From DASZUK01 sp963844575 (lineage in GTDB: Bacteria > Actinomycetota > Acidimicrobiia > Acidimicrobiales > RAAP-2), in the NCBI GenBank assembly GCA_963844575.1, contig CAWJOU010000005.1, positions 372,001-436,000 on the forward strand: a DNA stretch of 64,000 bases, written 5' to 3'. How positions within the stretch are numbered: position 1 is the first letter of the stretch; every line of letters begins with the position of its first letter. Made by a program: the position numbers and the translations under genes. Positions 17,532 through 25,931 of the stretch are shown here, in pieces. Below the pieces are notes generated by a model. It made no database searches. It saw nothing but the letters and a program-made list of their open reading frames with translations, and was not told the origin of the DNA.

Positions 17532-18824
17532 CTACGCGTACGCCTGCGCCCGGAACGCCGGAACGGCTGTCGCGCCAACCGGCGTCGGTGTCCCGACCGG
17601 GTCGATCCAACTGGTCGTGAAGTACAACTGGTTCACCAGTGGCGGGTCCGCCCACGCTTCGGCCTTGAACGGTGTCGCGCAAAACGATGTGGCCACCATC
17701 GTCGTCAACGGCACCCTCCATGTTGTGAACTGGAAGTTCCGCACCTCCAGGAGCGTCCCCTTCCGGTTGACGACGACGGCCACCGCGTCACTGCCCTCGG
17801 AGGCGGCGAAGCCCTGTCCGGTCTGGCCCGTGTGGGTCCACACCGTTCCCAGGGAGACCACGTGCGGGAGCTGGGCCATGGCCCGGTAGACCTCGGCCGG
17901 GAACTGCGGGCTCGCCCCGACGGTGGGCGACAGCAACAAGAGGACCGCCCGCTCGAACGGTGCCTCCGGGGAGCGTCGATGCTGCGCGCTGTCCAGGCCC
18001 GGCACTCCTGTCTTCCCGGTCCTGAGCGCCTCGGCCAACGTGGCCGGTGTCTTCGGGAGGCCGGAGACGTTCACGGGGTAGAGCCCGTTGGAGAAGTATG
18101 TCCCTGTTTGAGTAGCTGTCCCGGTTCGAGAAGACTTCCGGGTTGGAGCCGAGGTCTCTTGTGGAGAAGACGGTGCCCGGGCGATCCCCCGGTCGGGCGA
18201 GCGTGGGCCCAGCGTCGCTCGTCCCATGATCGCGTGGGTGCCCGGCACCGGCGATGTCAGCAAGTCCGCCGCCTGCCAGGCCGCTTGCCGGCGGGCTGAG
18301 CCGAACTGGGGCGGCTGGAAGGTGGCGGACTGGACGGCCGCTGTCTCCTTGACCCACGAGTGGAGCACCCCGGTCAGGGTCACGCTGCGGGCCGGTATGG
18401 GTCGGATCGTTGTTCTCGGGACGGCGAGATCGTTGCCGTCGATTGTTGTCGTCGGGGAGACGATCGAGAAGTCCATCGTCCGGTTCAGCCAGGTCCCGCC
18501 CGCCGGGACCGTGGCCAGCGGGCCGGTGTTGTCGGCGATGGTCTGGAGCGCCGCCGCGGCGGCCGTCTGGCCCGACGACCCGATCGCCGCGGGCACCAGG
18601 GCCAGTCCCAGGCCGACGGCCAGGGCAATCCCGGCGACGCCGGTGCGGGCCACCGTCCGGCGGTGCCGTTGGCCGCGGCCGCGGTCGCGCCGCTCGGCGA
18701 CCTTGTGCCACAAACCGCCGGAGAGCAGCAAGCCGGGACCGGGCGCTCCTCGGTCGGTCAGCGGATCCCCTTGGCCGATTCGCTGGTCGAACGGATCGGT
18801 CTTCTCGCCCACCTCCGGGGTCAC
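17532..18824 (-). CDS. CU044_5270-like single-pass membrane protein
   Basis: 430 residues, GTG 18824 with GGAGGA six bases upstream. A polar N-terminal region of about 60 residues is followed by one membrane helix (GVAGIALAVGLGLALVPAAI) and a large extracytoplasmic part with ALQTIADNTGPLATVPAGGTW, the pattern of CU044_5270-type proteins that usually accompany ECF sigma factors. A Gln/Thr/Arg-rich linker sits near residues 220-250. The paired sigma gene is not intact here. The regulatory or cell-surface function is unknown. Confidence 0.55.
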   Translation of the reverse strand: MTPEVGEKTDPFDQRIGQGDPLTDRGAPGPGLLLSGGLWHKVAERRDRGRGQRHRRTVARTGVAGIALAVGLGLALVPAAIGSSGQTAAAAALQTIADNTGPLATVPAGGTWLNRTMDFSIVSPTTTIDGNDLAVPRTTIRPIPARSVTLTGVLHSWVKETAAVQSATFQPPQFGSARRQAAWQAADLLTSPVPGTHAIMGRATLGPRSPDRGIARAPSSPQETSAPTRKSSRTGTATQTGTYFSNGLYPVNVSGLPKTPATLAEALRTGKTGVPGLDSAQHRRSPEAPFERAVLLLLSPTVGASPQFPAEVYRAMAQLPHVVSLGTVWTHTGQTGQGFAASEGSDAVAVVVNRKGTLLEVRNFQFTTWRVPLTTMVATSFCATPFKAEAWADPPLVNQLYFTTSWIDPVGTPTPVGATAVPAFRAQAYA

Positions 18825-19014
18825 CGCTGTCCTCCAATCTGCTTCTACGGCCGCGGAACCTCGCCCGACTCCGGCGGAGGCGTTCCCGACGGTAGCTGCT
18901 CCATGGCGTCCCGCAGCACCACGGGATCAGGTGCTGTCACCGCGAAACCTCCGGACGTTCCCCCACCTGCCCGGCGGCCATGGGCCATGGCCGAGCATTT
19001 TCCTGATCGATCGC

Positions 19015-19650
19015 CTACTCGACGAGACGGCCGGGGATGACCGTGACCGGGAACGGGAAGGCCGCCTCGTACGCGTCGTCGCCCGTCACCGACGCCTCCT
19101 CGACGTACGCGCCGTCTCGGAGGCGAAGGGCGGTCAGGCTCGGCGCTCGGGGCGGCGCCCCGCCGTCGGTGGTGCCGGCCCCCCTCTCGTTCGGCCTCGC
19201 CCCGGCCGCCGGCCCACCGGGGTCGACCAGCCAGTACGCAGCCACACCGTGCTGTTCGTACTGCTGGCGCTTCAACGTCTCGTCGGTGGCCGCGGTCGAC
19301 GGGGAGCGGACCTCGACGACGAGGAGCGGCGTCCCGGTGAACGGCTGGTCGAGGTCGAGCTGGTCCTGGTGCACGACCATGAGGTCGGGGACGAAGACGG
19401 TCGTCGGGGAGATCTTCCAGTCGCAGGGCGAGAGGACGACCTCCAGCTCCCCCGGACACGCCGCTGTGAGCAACCCGAGGAGCCGACCGACGGCCCGCTG
19501 GTGTCGTAGACGGGGTGCCGGCGTCACGAGCAGCTGCCCGTCGACCAGCTCCCAACGAAAGCGGTCCTCGGGCACCGCCTGGAGGTCGTCCCAGGTGAAG
19601 ACGCCGTCCCGGGCCAGCCCGGCCAATCGGGACCTCTCGGCGACAGCCAT
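19015..19650 (-). CDS. Uma2-family protein, copy 2
   Basis: 211 residues with the same start context as copy 1. Core motifs: FRWELVDGQLLVTPAP, VFVPDLMVVHQDQ, LLVVEVRSPSTAATDETLK, AAYWLVDPGGP. The segment between the core and VPSLTALRL-type tail is variable between copies (here a Gly/Arg-rich GARPNERGAGTTDGG). The upstream 60 bases, including ACACAACGGTC, are conserved in all copies, so each probably carries its own promoter. Confidence 0.75.
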   Translation of the reverse strand: MAVAERSRLAGLARDGVFTWDDLQAVPEDRFRWELVDGQLLVTPAPRLRHQRAVGRLLGLLTAACPGELEVVLSPCDWKISPTTVFVPDLMVVHQDQLDLDQPFTGTPLLVVEVRSPSTAATDETLKRQQYEQHGVAAYWLVDPGGPAAGARPNERGAGTTDGGAPPRAPSLTALRLRDGAYVEEASVTGDDAYEAAFPFPVTVIPGRLVE

Positions 19651-19746
19651 ACGTCCAAGGGTACGTGGGAGTGCCACACCTACACAACGGTCTGATGGAC
19701 CGGCTGGTGTGGTCACCGGCCCTGCTCATTTGCTCCGATTCCCCCT

Positions 19747-19790
19747 TTCTCCCAATTCTCTCCCAACTTCTCCAAAATTAGGAGAAAGCG
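19747..19790. repeat. Dispersed palindromic repeat, imperfect copy
   Basis: TTCTCCCAA...TCCAAAATTAGGAGAAAGCG in the divergent gap between Uma2 copy 2 and the Fic gene, with a second related palindrome (CCCAATCTGGGACAAATTGGG) at about 19810-19830. The same element occurs at 21221 and 23484. Confidence 0.6.
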
Positions 19791-19872
19791 ACCCGGTGGC
19801 GAGTAGACTCCCAATCTGGGACAAATTGGGAGGAAGTTGGGTGGTCTGGGTGGCCGTAGTCAGGCAGTCGGG

Positions 19873-21210
19873 ATGAAGGTTCCTCAGCGTCCTCCGGACC
19901 TGTCCGAACTGATCGGCGAGCTCGCCGGCCGAAGAGCGGTCTCCCTGTTCGCATCGGGCCAGCCGGTGGACGCCAAAGGCCGCTACCTGCACTGGGACGA
20001 GATGCGCAGCCGGACGCCCCCCGGGGATCTGACGCATCGGGAATGGTGGCTGGCGACCCGACTCGCCCGGAACACGATCACTCGGGAGCTGCCGTTCCGG
20101 GCGACGGACGGCCGTCCGTTCCAGATCACCAACGTCGACGCGATCTGGGAGATGGTGCACCGGATCGACCAGCGGGCGAGCGGGCAGATCATGGCCGACG
20201 CGCTGGTGACGAACCTGCGGTCGAGCGACCGCTACGTGGTGAGCTCGCTGGTGGAGGAGGCGATCACGTCGAGCCAGCTGGAGGGCGCGAGCACGACTCG
20301 CCCGGTGGCCAAGGAGCTGCTGGCCAGCGGGCGCCGCCCCCGCGACCGGAGCGAGCAGATGATCGTGAACAACTACCAAGCGATGCTGTTCGCCGAGGAC
20401 CTCGCCGACCGTCCGTTGAGCCCGGCGGCGGTGCTCGATCTCCACCGGATCGTCACCGACGGGACGCTCGACGACCCGTCGGACGCCGGTCGCCTGCAGG
20501 GCCCCGACGACGAGCGGATCGCGGTGTACTGGGAGGACGACACCCTGCTGCACCGGCCGCCGCCGGCCGGCGAGCTGCCGGATCGCCTCGACGCCCTGTG
20601 CCGGTTCGCCAACGGCGAGCTCGGCGAGGGGTTCGTCCACCCGGTCGTCCGGGCGATCGTCGTCCACTTCTGGATGGCCTATGACCACCCGTTCGTCGAT
20701 GGCAACGGACGGACGGCTCGGGCCCTCTTCTACTGGGCGATGCTCCGCGAGGGTTACTGGCTGGCCCAGTACCTGTCGATCTCCGCCATCCTCCGCCGAG
20801 CGCCGGTCCGGTACGCCCGGTCGTACCTGTACACCGAGACCGACGGGAACGACCTCACCTACTTCGTGATCTACCAGCTCCAGGTGATCGAGCGGGCCAT
20901 CGCCAGTCTCCACGAGTACCTGGCGCGCAAGGTTGCGGAGACGCGGGAGATCGAAGCGCTTCTCCACGGCTCACCGGTGCTCAACCATCGACAACTCGTC
21001 GTCGTCCGCGACGCGCTCCGCGACCCCGGCGAGCCGTTCACGATCGCCGCCCAGGCCCGGCGGCACCGGGTGGCGAACGAATCGGCCCGAGCCGACCTAC
21101 GGGGACTGGAGAAGCTCGGCCTGCTGTCCAAGCAGCGCGTCGGGAACAGGTTCGTGTTTCGCCCGGTGCCGGACCTGGGACGCCGCCTGCGCCGCCTCGG
21201 CTCGGACTGA
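19873..21210 (+). CDS. Fic-family AMP-transferase-like protein
   Basis: 445 residues. The Fic core HPFVDGNGRTAR lies at residues 272-283 with the catalytic His 272 and all phosphate-binding residues present. An inhibitory helix motif of the S-x-x-x-E-G type (SSQLEG, about residues 133-138) lies N-terminal, which marks a class II, self-inhibited Fic protein. The C-terminal 80 residues form a winged helix (ARADLRGLEKLGLLSKQRVG). The family modifies protein hydroxyls with AMP. ATG 19873 is chosen because upstream codons lie in the palindromic repeat region. Confidence 0.85.
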   Translation: MKVPQRPPDLSELIGELAGRRAVSLFASGQPVDAKGRYLHWDEMRSRTPPGDLTHREWWLATRLARNTITRELPFRATDGRPFQITNVDAIWEMVHRIDQRASGQIMADALVTNLRSSDRYVVSSLVEEAITSSQLEGASTTRPVAKELLASGRRPRDRSEQMIVNNYQAMLFAEDLADRPLSPAAVLDLHRIVTDGTLDDPSDAGRLQGPDDERIAVYWEDDTLLHRPPPAGELPDRLDALCRFANGELGEGFVHPVVRAIVVHFWMAYDHPFVDGNGRTARALFYWAMLREGYWLAQYLSISAILRRAPVRYARSYLYTETDGNDLTYFVIYQLQVIERAIASLHEYLARKVAETREIEALLHGSPVLNHRQLVVVRDALRDPGEPFTIAAQARRHRVANESARADLRGLEKLGLLSKQRVGNRFVFRPVPDLGRRLRRLGSD

Positions 21211-21220
21211 CCTCCGGGGC

Positions 21221-21253
21221 GCTTCTCCCAATTTTTCCAAAATTGGGAGAAGC
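21221..21253. repeat. Dispersed palindromic repeat, perfect copy
   Basis: GCTTCTCCCAATTTT and AAAATTGGGAGAAGC are perfect 15-base arms around TCC, 10 bases past the Fic stop. It is followed by GCGCCCG and, about 30 bases on, GAGCATTTCCTGG, both also present near the copy at 23484. It could act as a terminator or as a REP-type element. Confidence 0.7.
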
Positions 21254-21386
21254 GCCCGTCTCCCCGGCCCGGCGGCCGTTGCCATGGACGAGCATTTCCT
21301 GGTCGCAGACGACTGCTCAGGAGCGTTCCTCGCTGGCTGGCCAACGCTTGGCGGGACGTGGCGTAGGAACCCTCGTGATCGATCGC

Positions 21387-22007
21387 CTATTCGACGAGGC
21401 GGCCCGCGACAACCGTGACCGGGAACGGGAAGTCCGCCTCGTACGGTTCGTCGCCGGTCACCGACGCCTCCTCGACGTAGACACCGTCCCGCAGGCGAAG
21501 GGCGGCCAGGCTCGGCACCCGGCTCGCTACCCGGGCCGGTCCGACGGGGTCGAGCCCTGGAGTGCCGGGGCCGCCGGGGTCGACCAGCCAGTACGCGGCG
21601 GCGCCGTGCTGTTCGTACTTTTGGCGCTTCAACGTCTGGTCGGTGGCCGCGGTCGACGGCGAGCGGACCTCGACGACGAGGCGCGGCGTCCCGGTGAACG
21701 GCCCGTCCGGATCGAACTCGTCGCGGCAGACGACCATGAGGTCGGGGACGAAGACCGTTCCCTGGGAGATCACCCAGTCGTAGGGGGCCAACGTGACAAG
21801 GAAGTCGTCGGGGCAGGCCGCGTGGAGGACGAGATGGAGCTGGGCGACCGCGTACTGGTGGCGGCCGGCCGGCGACGCGGTCACGAGCAGCTGCCCGTCG
21901 ACGAGCTCCCAGCGGAAGCGGTCCTCGGGCAGCGCCTGCAGGTCGTCCCAGGTGAAGACCCCGTCCCGGGCCAGCCCGGCCAATCGGGATCTCTCAGCGA
22001 CGGCCAT
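21387..22007 (-). CDS. Uma2-family protein, copy 3
   Basis: 206 residues. Motifs FRWELVDGQLLVTASP, VFVPDLMVVCRDE, RLVVEVRSPSTAATDQTLK, AAYWLVDPGGP. Closest to copy 4 in the C-terminal half and to copy 2 at the start. The middle (LHLVLHAACPDDFLVTLAPYDWV) has diverged more than the catalytic parts, as expected if target recognition differs. Confidence 0.75.
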   Translation of the reverse strand: MAVAERSRLAGLARDGVFTWDDLQALPEDRFRWELVDGQLLVTASPAGRHQYAVAQLHLVLHAACPDDFLVTLAPYDWVISQGTVFVPDLMVVCRDEFDPDGPFTGTPRLVVEVRSPSTAATDQTLKRQKYEQHGAAAYWLVDPGGPGTPGLDPVGPARVASRVPSLAALRLRDGVYVEEASVTGDEPYEADFPFPVTVVAGRLVE

Positions 22008-22186
22008 GCGTCCAAGCGTACGCGGGGGTGCCACGCCTACACAACGGTCGGGTGGACCGGCTGGTGTGGTCACCGTCGTCCGATCGGCATCGCATTTCGA
22101 CGGACGTGAAACGCGATCGGCGTACCTGACTGCCCCCCGTCGAGGGGCCGCTCACCCGACGAGGCGGCTGGAGTCGCCCGAAGCGG

Positions 22187-22786
22187 TTATTCGACCAAGC
22201 GGCTAGGGACGACGGTCACCGGGAACGGGAAGTCCGCGTCGTGGGCATCGTCGCCGCTGACCGATGCCTCTTCGACGTAGACCCCGTCCCGAAGGCGGAG
22301 AACAGTGAGGCTCGGCACCCGGACCGTCTGCGATGCTGCCCCGGCCCCCGGGCCGCCGGGGTCGATCAGCCAGTACGCGGCGGCACCGTGCTGCTCGTAC
22401 TTTTGGCGCTTCAACGTCTGGTCGGTGGCCGCGGTCGACGGCGAGCGGACCTCGACGACGAGGAGCGGCGTCCCGGTGAACGGCTCGTCGAGATCCAGCT
22501 GGTCTCTACGAACGACCATCAGGTCGGGTTGGAAGACCGTGGTGGGAGCGATCACCCAGTCGCACGGGCTGAGCAGCACCTGGAGATCTCCCGGGCAGGC
22601 GACCAGTAGTCGTTCGAGCTGGAGCACGACGACCTGGTGCCGCGGACGCGGCCCCGGGGTCACGAGCAGCTGCCCGTCGACCAGTTCCCAACGGAAGCGG
22701 TCGTCGGGCAGCGTCTGCAGATCGGCCCAGGTGAACGCCCCGCCGACGGCCAGCCCGGCCAGTCGGGATCTCTCGGCGACGGCCAT
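22187..22786 (-). CDS. Uma2-family protein, copy 4
   Basis: 199 residues, the shortest copy because the variable linker before VPSLTVLRL is almost absent. Catalytic motifs PDLMVV and VVEVRSPSTAATDQTLK are intact. All four copies end in a similar FPFPVTV..RLVE tail, so none appears truncated. Confidence 0.75.
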   Translation of the reverse strand: MAVAERSRLAGLAVGGAFTWADLQTLPDDRFRWELVDGQLLVTPGPRPRHQVVVLQLERLLVACPGDLQVLLSPCDWVIAPTTVFQPDLMVVRRDQLDLDEPFTGTPLLVVEVRSPSTAATDQTLKRQKYEQHGAAAYWLIDPGGPGAGAASQTVRVPSLTVLRLRDGVYVEEASVSGDDAHDADFPFPVTVVPSRLVE

Positions 22787-22913
22787 GCGTCCAACGGTAC
22801 GCGGTGGTGCCACACCCACACAACGGTCGGGCGGACCGCCCGGTGCGGTCATCGCCAGGCGATCAGTTCGGAATTTGTTGGAATTTGGTCGCTACCCCGG
22901 CAGCTGCGGTCGC

Positions 22914-23107
22914 TCAACCGGCGATCCGATCGTCGACGTCGACGAAGCCGACGACGAGCTCGACCCCGAGCACCTCGGCACGGTCGTACCGCGTCCGTCG
23001 GCATGACGCATGATCCGATGGCTTCCGGTGAGCCGAACGACCTCGAACCCAGCTCGTTCCAGCGCTCGGACGACCCGGTGACCGGGTACCGAGGGCACGG
23101 AGGCCAT
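22914..23107 (-). pseudogene. hicA: hicA toxin gene, 3' part replaced
   Basis: ATG 23107 overlaps the hicB stop by one base. The first 43 codons are a good HicA start (VVRALERAGFEVVRLTGSHR then MRHADGR with the catalytic His). After TTVP the normal tail (about 25 residues) is missing, and the DNA instead continues in another frame as the end of an unrelated gene (AEVLGVELVVGFVDVDDRIAG, stop at 22914). The toxin is probably inactive. Confidence 0.6.
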
Positions 23108-23316
23108 CAGGCAACATCGACGGTGACGGTCAGCTCGTCCGGAACGCCGAACTCCACAATGAGTCCCGCCAAGGCTTCCCGGAGGTCCTCGACGGCGTCC
23201 TCCGCCGTCGTGCCTTCCCCATGAGCTCCGACGCCGGGACGTAGCTGGGCGTGGGCACACCACACGCCATCCTCGTCCTGCTCGATGGCGTACGGAACGT
23301 GTACCGATCGGGTCAT
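23107..23316 (-). CDS. hicB: HicB-type antitoxin
   Basis: 69 residues from ATG 23316. The partial RNase-H-like HicB fold is clear: VPYAIEQDEDGVWCAHAQLR, a Gly-rich turn, then TAEDAVEDLREALAGLIVE. There is no added DNA-binding domain. An upstream start at 23352 would add 12 residues. It precedes a truncated hicA, an antitoxin-first order. Confidence 0.7.
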   Translation of the reverse strand: MTRSVHVPYAIEQDEDGVWCAHAQLRPGVGAHGEGTTAEDAVEDLREALAGLIVEFGVPDELTVTVDVA

Positions 23317-23483
23317 CTCAGTCGGCGCTTTTCGTCGTCGGTCGTTGTCCAAGCGACGGCGACGGCATCAGTAGGGAGCTTTCGGCCATGCCCAGACGAT
23401 AGCCCCGTGAGGTGCCGTTCATTCCCCCGCACGACCCTGATTAGGAAGAACGTACGAGATCACTTGCGCCCAACCTGCTCCAA

Positions 23484-23516
23484 CTTTCTCCCAACTTCTC
23501 CAAAATTGGGAGAAAG
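23484..23516. repeat. Dispersed palindromic repeat, third copy
   Basis: CTTTCTCCCAA and TTGGGAGAAAG form 11-base arms around an 11-base centre, just upstream of the LigD-type polymerase gene. The following GAGCATTTCTCGG block is shared with the copy at 21221. Confidence 0.65.
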
Positions 23517-23570
23517 CGCCCGCGGCCGCGTCCCTTTCCGCCGGCTCCGGCCGTGTGCGAGCATTTCTCG

Positions 23571-24656
23571 GTGGCAGGTAAAGCAGGCAAGGACCCCCGC
23601 ACCGCCAAAGGCCCCGGCACGGCCAGGAGCCGGAGCCCCAAAGGCGCCCACGGCGAACCGGTGACCGTCGAGGTCGACGGCCACGACGTCACGGTGACGA
23701 ACCCCGCGAAGGTCTTCTTCTCGGCCCGCGGCGAGACGAAGCTCGACCTCGTCCGCTACTACGTCGCCGTCGGTCCGGGCGCGCTGCGCGGCGTCCTGCA
23801 CCGGCCGACCGTGCTGAAGCGGTTCCCCGACGGTGCGGAGGGGCCGTCGTTCTTCCAGAAGCGGATGCCGGCGACGCGGCCGGCGTGGCTGGAGACGGTG
23901 ACGGTGACGTTCCCGTCCGGGCGCAGCGCGGAGGAGCTCTGCCCGGCCGACGTCGCCCACCTCGCCTGGGCGGCCAACCTCGGCTGTCTCGACCTCAACC
24001 CGTGGCCGGTGCGGTCGACCGATCTCGACCACCCCGACGAGCTGCGCATCGACCTCGATCCCCAACCGGGCGTCGCCTTCGACGTCGTCCGCCAGGTGGC
24101 CCTGGCCGCCCAAGAGGTGCTTGACGAGCACGGGCTGGCCGGGTTCCCGAAGACCTCGGGGTCGCGGGGCATCCACGTCGTCGTCCCGATCACCCCAACG
24201 CACGGATTCACCGAGGTCCGCCGGGCCGCCCTGGCCCTCGCCCGCGAGCTCGAACGGCGGCTGCCCGACGCGGCGACGTCCGCCTGGTGGAAGGAGGAGC
24301 GCGGCGAGCGCGTGCTCGTCGACTACAACCAGAACGCCCGCGACCGGACGGTGGCGTCCGCCTACTCGGTCCGCAACAACCCCGACGGCCGCGTCTCGTG
24401 CCCGCTGGAGTGGTCAGAAGTGCCCGACGTCGACCCGGCGGAGCTCACGCTGGCGACGGTGCCGGCCCGCTACGCCGAACGCGGTGATCCGTTCGAATCG
24501 ATCGACGACCGGCGGTTCGACATCGAACCGTTGCTCGAGCTGGCGGCTCGGGACGAGGCCGGCGGGCTCGGCGATGCGCCGTGGCCGCCGCACTTCCCGA
24601 AGCAGGAAGGGGAACCCCGTCGGGCGGCGCCCAGTCGGCGGCGCGAGGGTCCCTGA
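23571..24656 (+). CDS. Stand-alone LigD-type primase-polymerase
   Basis: 361 residues from GTG 23571; an upstream GTG at 23553 lies inside the dispersed repeat and is not favoured. The protein is the polymerase module of LigD (archaeo-eukaryotic primase superfamily): TNPAKVFFSARGETKLDLV, KRFPDGAEGPSFFQKRMP, the metal-binding ELRIDLDPQPG (D-L-D), SGSRGIHVVVP and the third acidic site near VLVDYNQNARDRTVASAYS. No ligase or nuclease module is fused. It could fill ends in non-homologous end joining with a separate Ku/ligase. Decayed pieces of this gene occur at 25727, 26850 and 33150. Confidence 0.85.
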   Translation: MAGKAGKDPRTAKGPGTARSRSPKGAHGEPVTVEVDGHDVTVTNPAKVFFSARGETKLDLVRYYVAVGPGALRGVLHRPTVLKRFPDGAEGPSFFQKRMPATRPAWLETVTVTFPSGRSAEELCPADVAHLAWAANLGCLDLNPWPVRSTDLDHPDELRIDLDPQPGVAFDVVRQVALAAQEVLDEHGLAGFPKTSGSRGIHVVVPITPTHGFTEVRRAALALARELERRLPDAATSAWWKEERGERVLVDYNQNARDRTVASAYSVRNNPDGRVSCPLEWSEVPDVDPAELTLATVPARYAERGDPFESIDDRRFDIEPLLELAARDEAGGLGDAPWPPHFPKQEGEPRRAAPSRRREGP

Positions 24657-24690
24657 CTTCGCCCGCCGACAGTGCGGGGCCGGGTCGTGC

Positions 24691-24731
24691 GACCGGGGGA
24701 CGGGCAACTTCTCGTTGCCCGTCCCTCGGTC
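24691..24731. terminator. Shared palindromic terminator, polymerase gene / secreted protein A
   Basis: GACCGGGGGACGGGCAAC and GTTGCCCGTCCCTCGGTC around TTCTC, between two convergent genes. Near-identical palindromes end secreted proteins B, D, E and F. There is no U-tract in this copy. Confidence 0.65.
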
Positions 24732-24790
24732 AGCGTCCCTACCCAAAGGCGAGTACCGGGTCACCTACCCCTGCGGTTGCCTCGATGGCC

Positions 24791-25360
24791 TCAAATAGCC
24801 GCCGTGGTCAGCTGAAGATCGACGTCGAGCTTATGGGTGAAGTCGGTGGTCAATGTCGATTTTTTGGTGCAGGTGCCGCCTGTTGTTGCTATCGATACCG
24901 TGTTCATGGACACTGTTGTGGCGATCCATGAGGGTCCTGTCTTTGTGAGCGTGGTGGCTCCCGGTAGATTATTTATCCTACAATGTGTGAAACTATCACC
25001 TTTCATTTCGAAGTCGGACGCTTTTATCGTTACAGCAGTTATGTCTAAGTCTGTACTCGACTGTTTTACTAAAATTGATCCCGATATAGGTAACATAGAT
25101 ATGCTCTTTGTGCCGCCTTTTGTCAACAATATTTGGCCTAGCGAGGTCAACGAACATTGTGTCGCCGCCATCACACATTGTTTTGTTGAGAGTATCATCG
25201 TTCCTATCATTCCTATCTTGAGGGTGGACGGCGAGCCAAGTCGGAGTGTCTGATTTGTCGTGGCAACGGCCGTCGTGATGCCAAGGGTGGTCAGCCCACC
25301 GACCGGGGCGAGCAGAGCCGCCCCCACACAGAGAGCCCGGATGAATAATCGTGATTTCAT
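24791..25360 (-). CDS. Small secreted protein, family copy A
   Basis: 189 residues. Signal peptide MKSRLFIRALCVGAALLAP, cleavage near TTAVA before TTNQTL. The mature part is Ser/Thr/Ile/Lys-rich, predicted all-beta, with four Cys (KQC, TQC, THCRINN, GGTCTKK) that could form two disulfides, and ends LQLTTAAI. The mature coding part is AT-rich with many ATA and TTA codons, unlike its neighbours. This is the most divergent member. Its upstream DNA lacks the TTGACT block of B-F and instead runs into an ISL3 fragment, so expression may be lost. I know no family for it. Confidence 0.75.
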   Translation of the reverse strand: MKSRLFIRALCVGAALLAPVGGLTTLGITTAVATTNQTLRLGSPSTLKIGMIGTMILSTKQCVMAATQCSLTSLGQILLTKGGTKSISMLPISGSILVKQSSTDLDITAVTIKASDFEMKGDSFTHCRINNLPGATTLTKTGPSWIATTVSMNTVSIATTGGTCTKKSTLTTDFTHKLDVDLQLTTAAI

Positions 25361-25479
25361 GATGCTTTCCTTTCGATGATCCCGTACGTAAATGGAGTGC
25401 CGTGCTGGTTGAGAAGCGGCTCGACATCGCCGTGACTTCTACGGGGGAGCCGCGTCCTAATCTCCTTTACCATGGCCAG

Positions 25480-25612
25480 CGATCCGCAGCTCGCGCAGTC
25501 TGGCCGCTCGCCTCCTTGACGTGGACAGCCAGCGGGCCGGTGGCCACGCCGCCGATGCCGAGCATGGTCACCTCGGGCAAGCCAACCAGCAGCTCCCACA
25601 TGCGGGTAGGGT
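25480..25612 (-). pseudogene. ISL3-family transposase N-terminal fragment
   Basis: One frame reads MWELLVGLPEVTMLGIGGVA then LAVHVKEASGQTA, which matches the start of ISL3 transposases. It stops before the Cys zinc-finger motif. It lies where the promoter block of secreted protein A would be expected. ATCCGAAGTGCC at about 25718 resembles an ISL3 end. Confidence 0.45.
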
Positions 25613-25726
25613 CACACTCAATAGGGCTCTACAGGATCGAATGGCGTAGGAATCTTTCGATTCTGTAATCCCTACTATCTGTCCGGTGGGCCCTCCCCCA
25701 CGAGTCGACACCCCGCCGAGATCCGA

Positions 25727-25829
25727 AGTGCCGCATTCCCCAAGCAAGAGGAGAACCCCATCGGGCGGCCCCGGCCGGCGGCAGGGGTCTCCGACCTCGC
25801 CCGCCGACGGTGCCTGAGCGGGCCCGTCC
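25727..25829 (+). pseudogene. Remnant of the 3' end of the LigD-type polymerase gene
   Basis: This stretch aligns base by base with 24588-24690 (CATTCCCCAAGCAAGAGGAG, then CATCGGGCGGCCC and GACCTCGCCCGCCGAC). It is the tail of the polymerase gene and its spacer, placed beside secreted protein B exactly as the intact gene lies beside copy A. Confidence 0.65.
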
Positions 25830-25870
25830 GACCGAGGGACGGGCAACCTCTCGTTGCCCGTCCCTCGGTC
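25830..25870. terminator. Palindromic terminator of secreted protein B
   Basis: GACCGAGGGACGGGCAAC and GTTGCCCGTCCCTCGGTC, perfect 18-base arms around CTCTC, 60 bases past the stop of copy B. Confidence 0.7.
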
Positions 25871-25931
25871 AGCGTCACTATCCAAAGGCCGATACCGGGT
25901 CACCTACCCTGTCGTCGCCTTGGTGGAAAGG

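Noticed and set aside
18845..18945. C-terminal fragment of an ECF sigma factor upstream of the CU044_5270-like gene (LRDAMEQLP)
   Set aside because: Only about ten residues resemble sigma region 4 and the rest is Pro/Gly-rich; too little to support.
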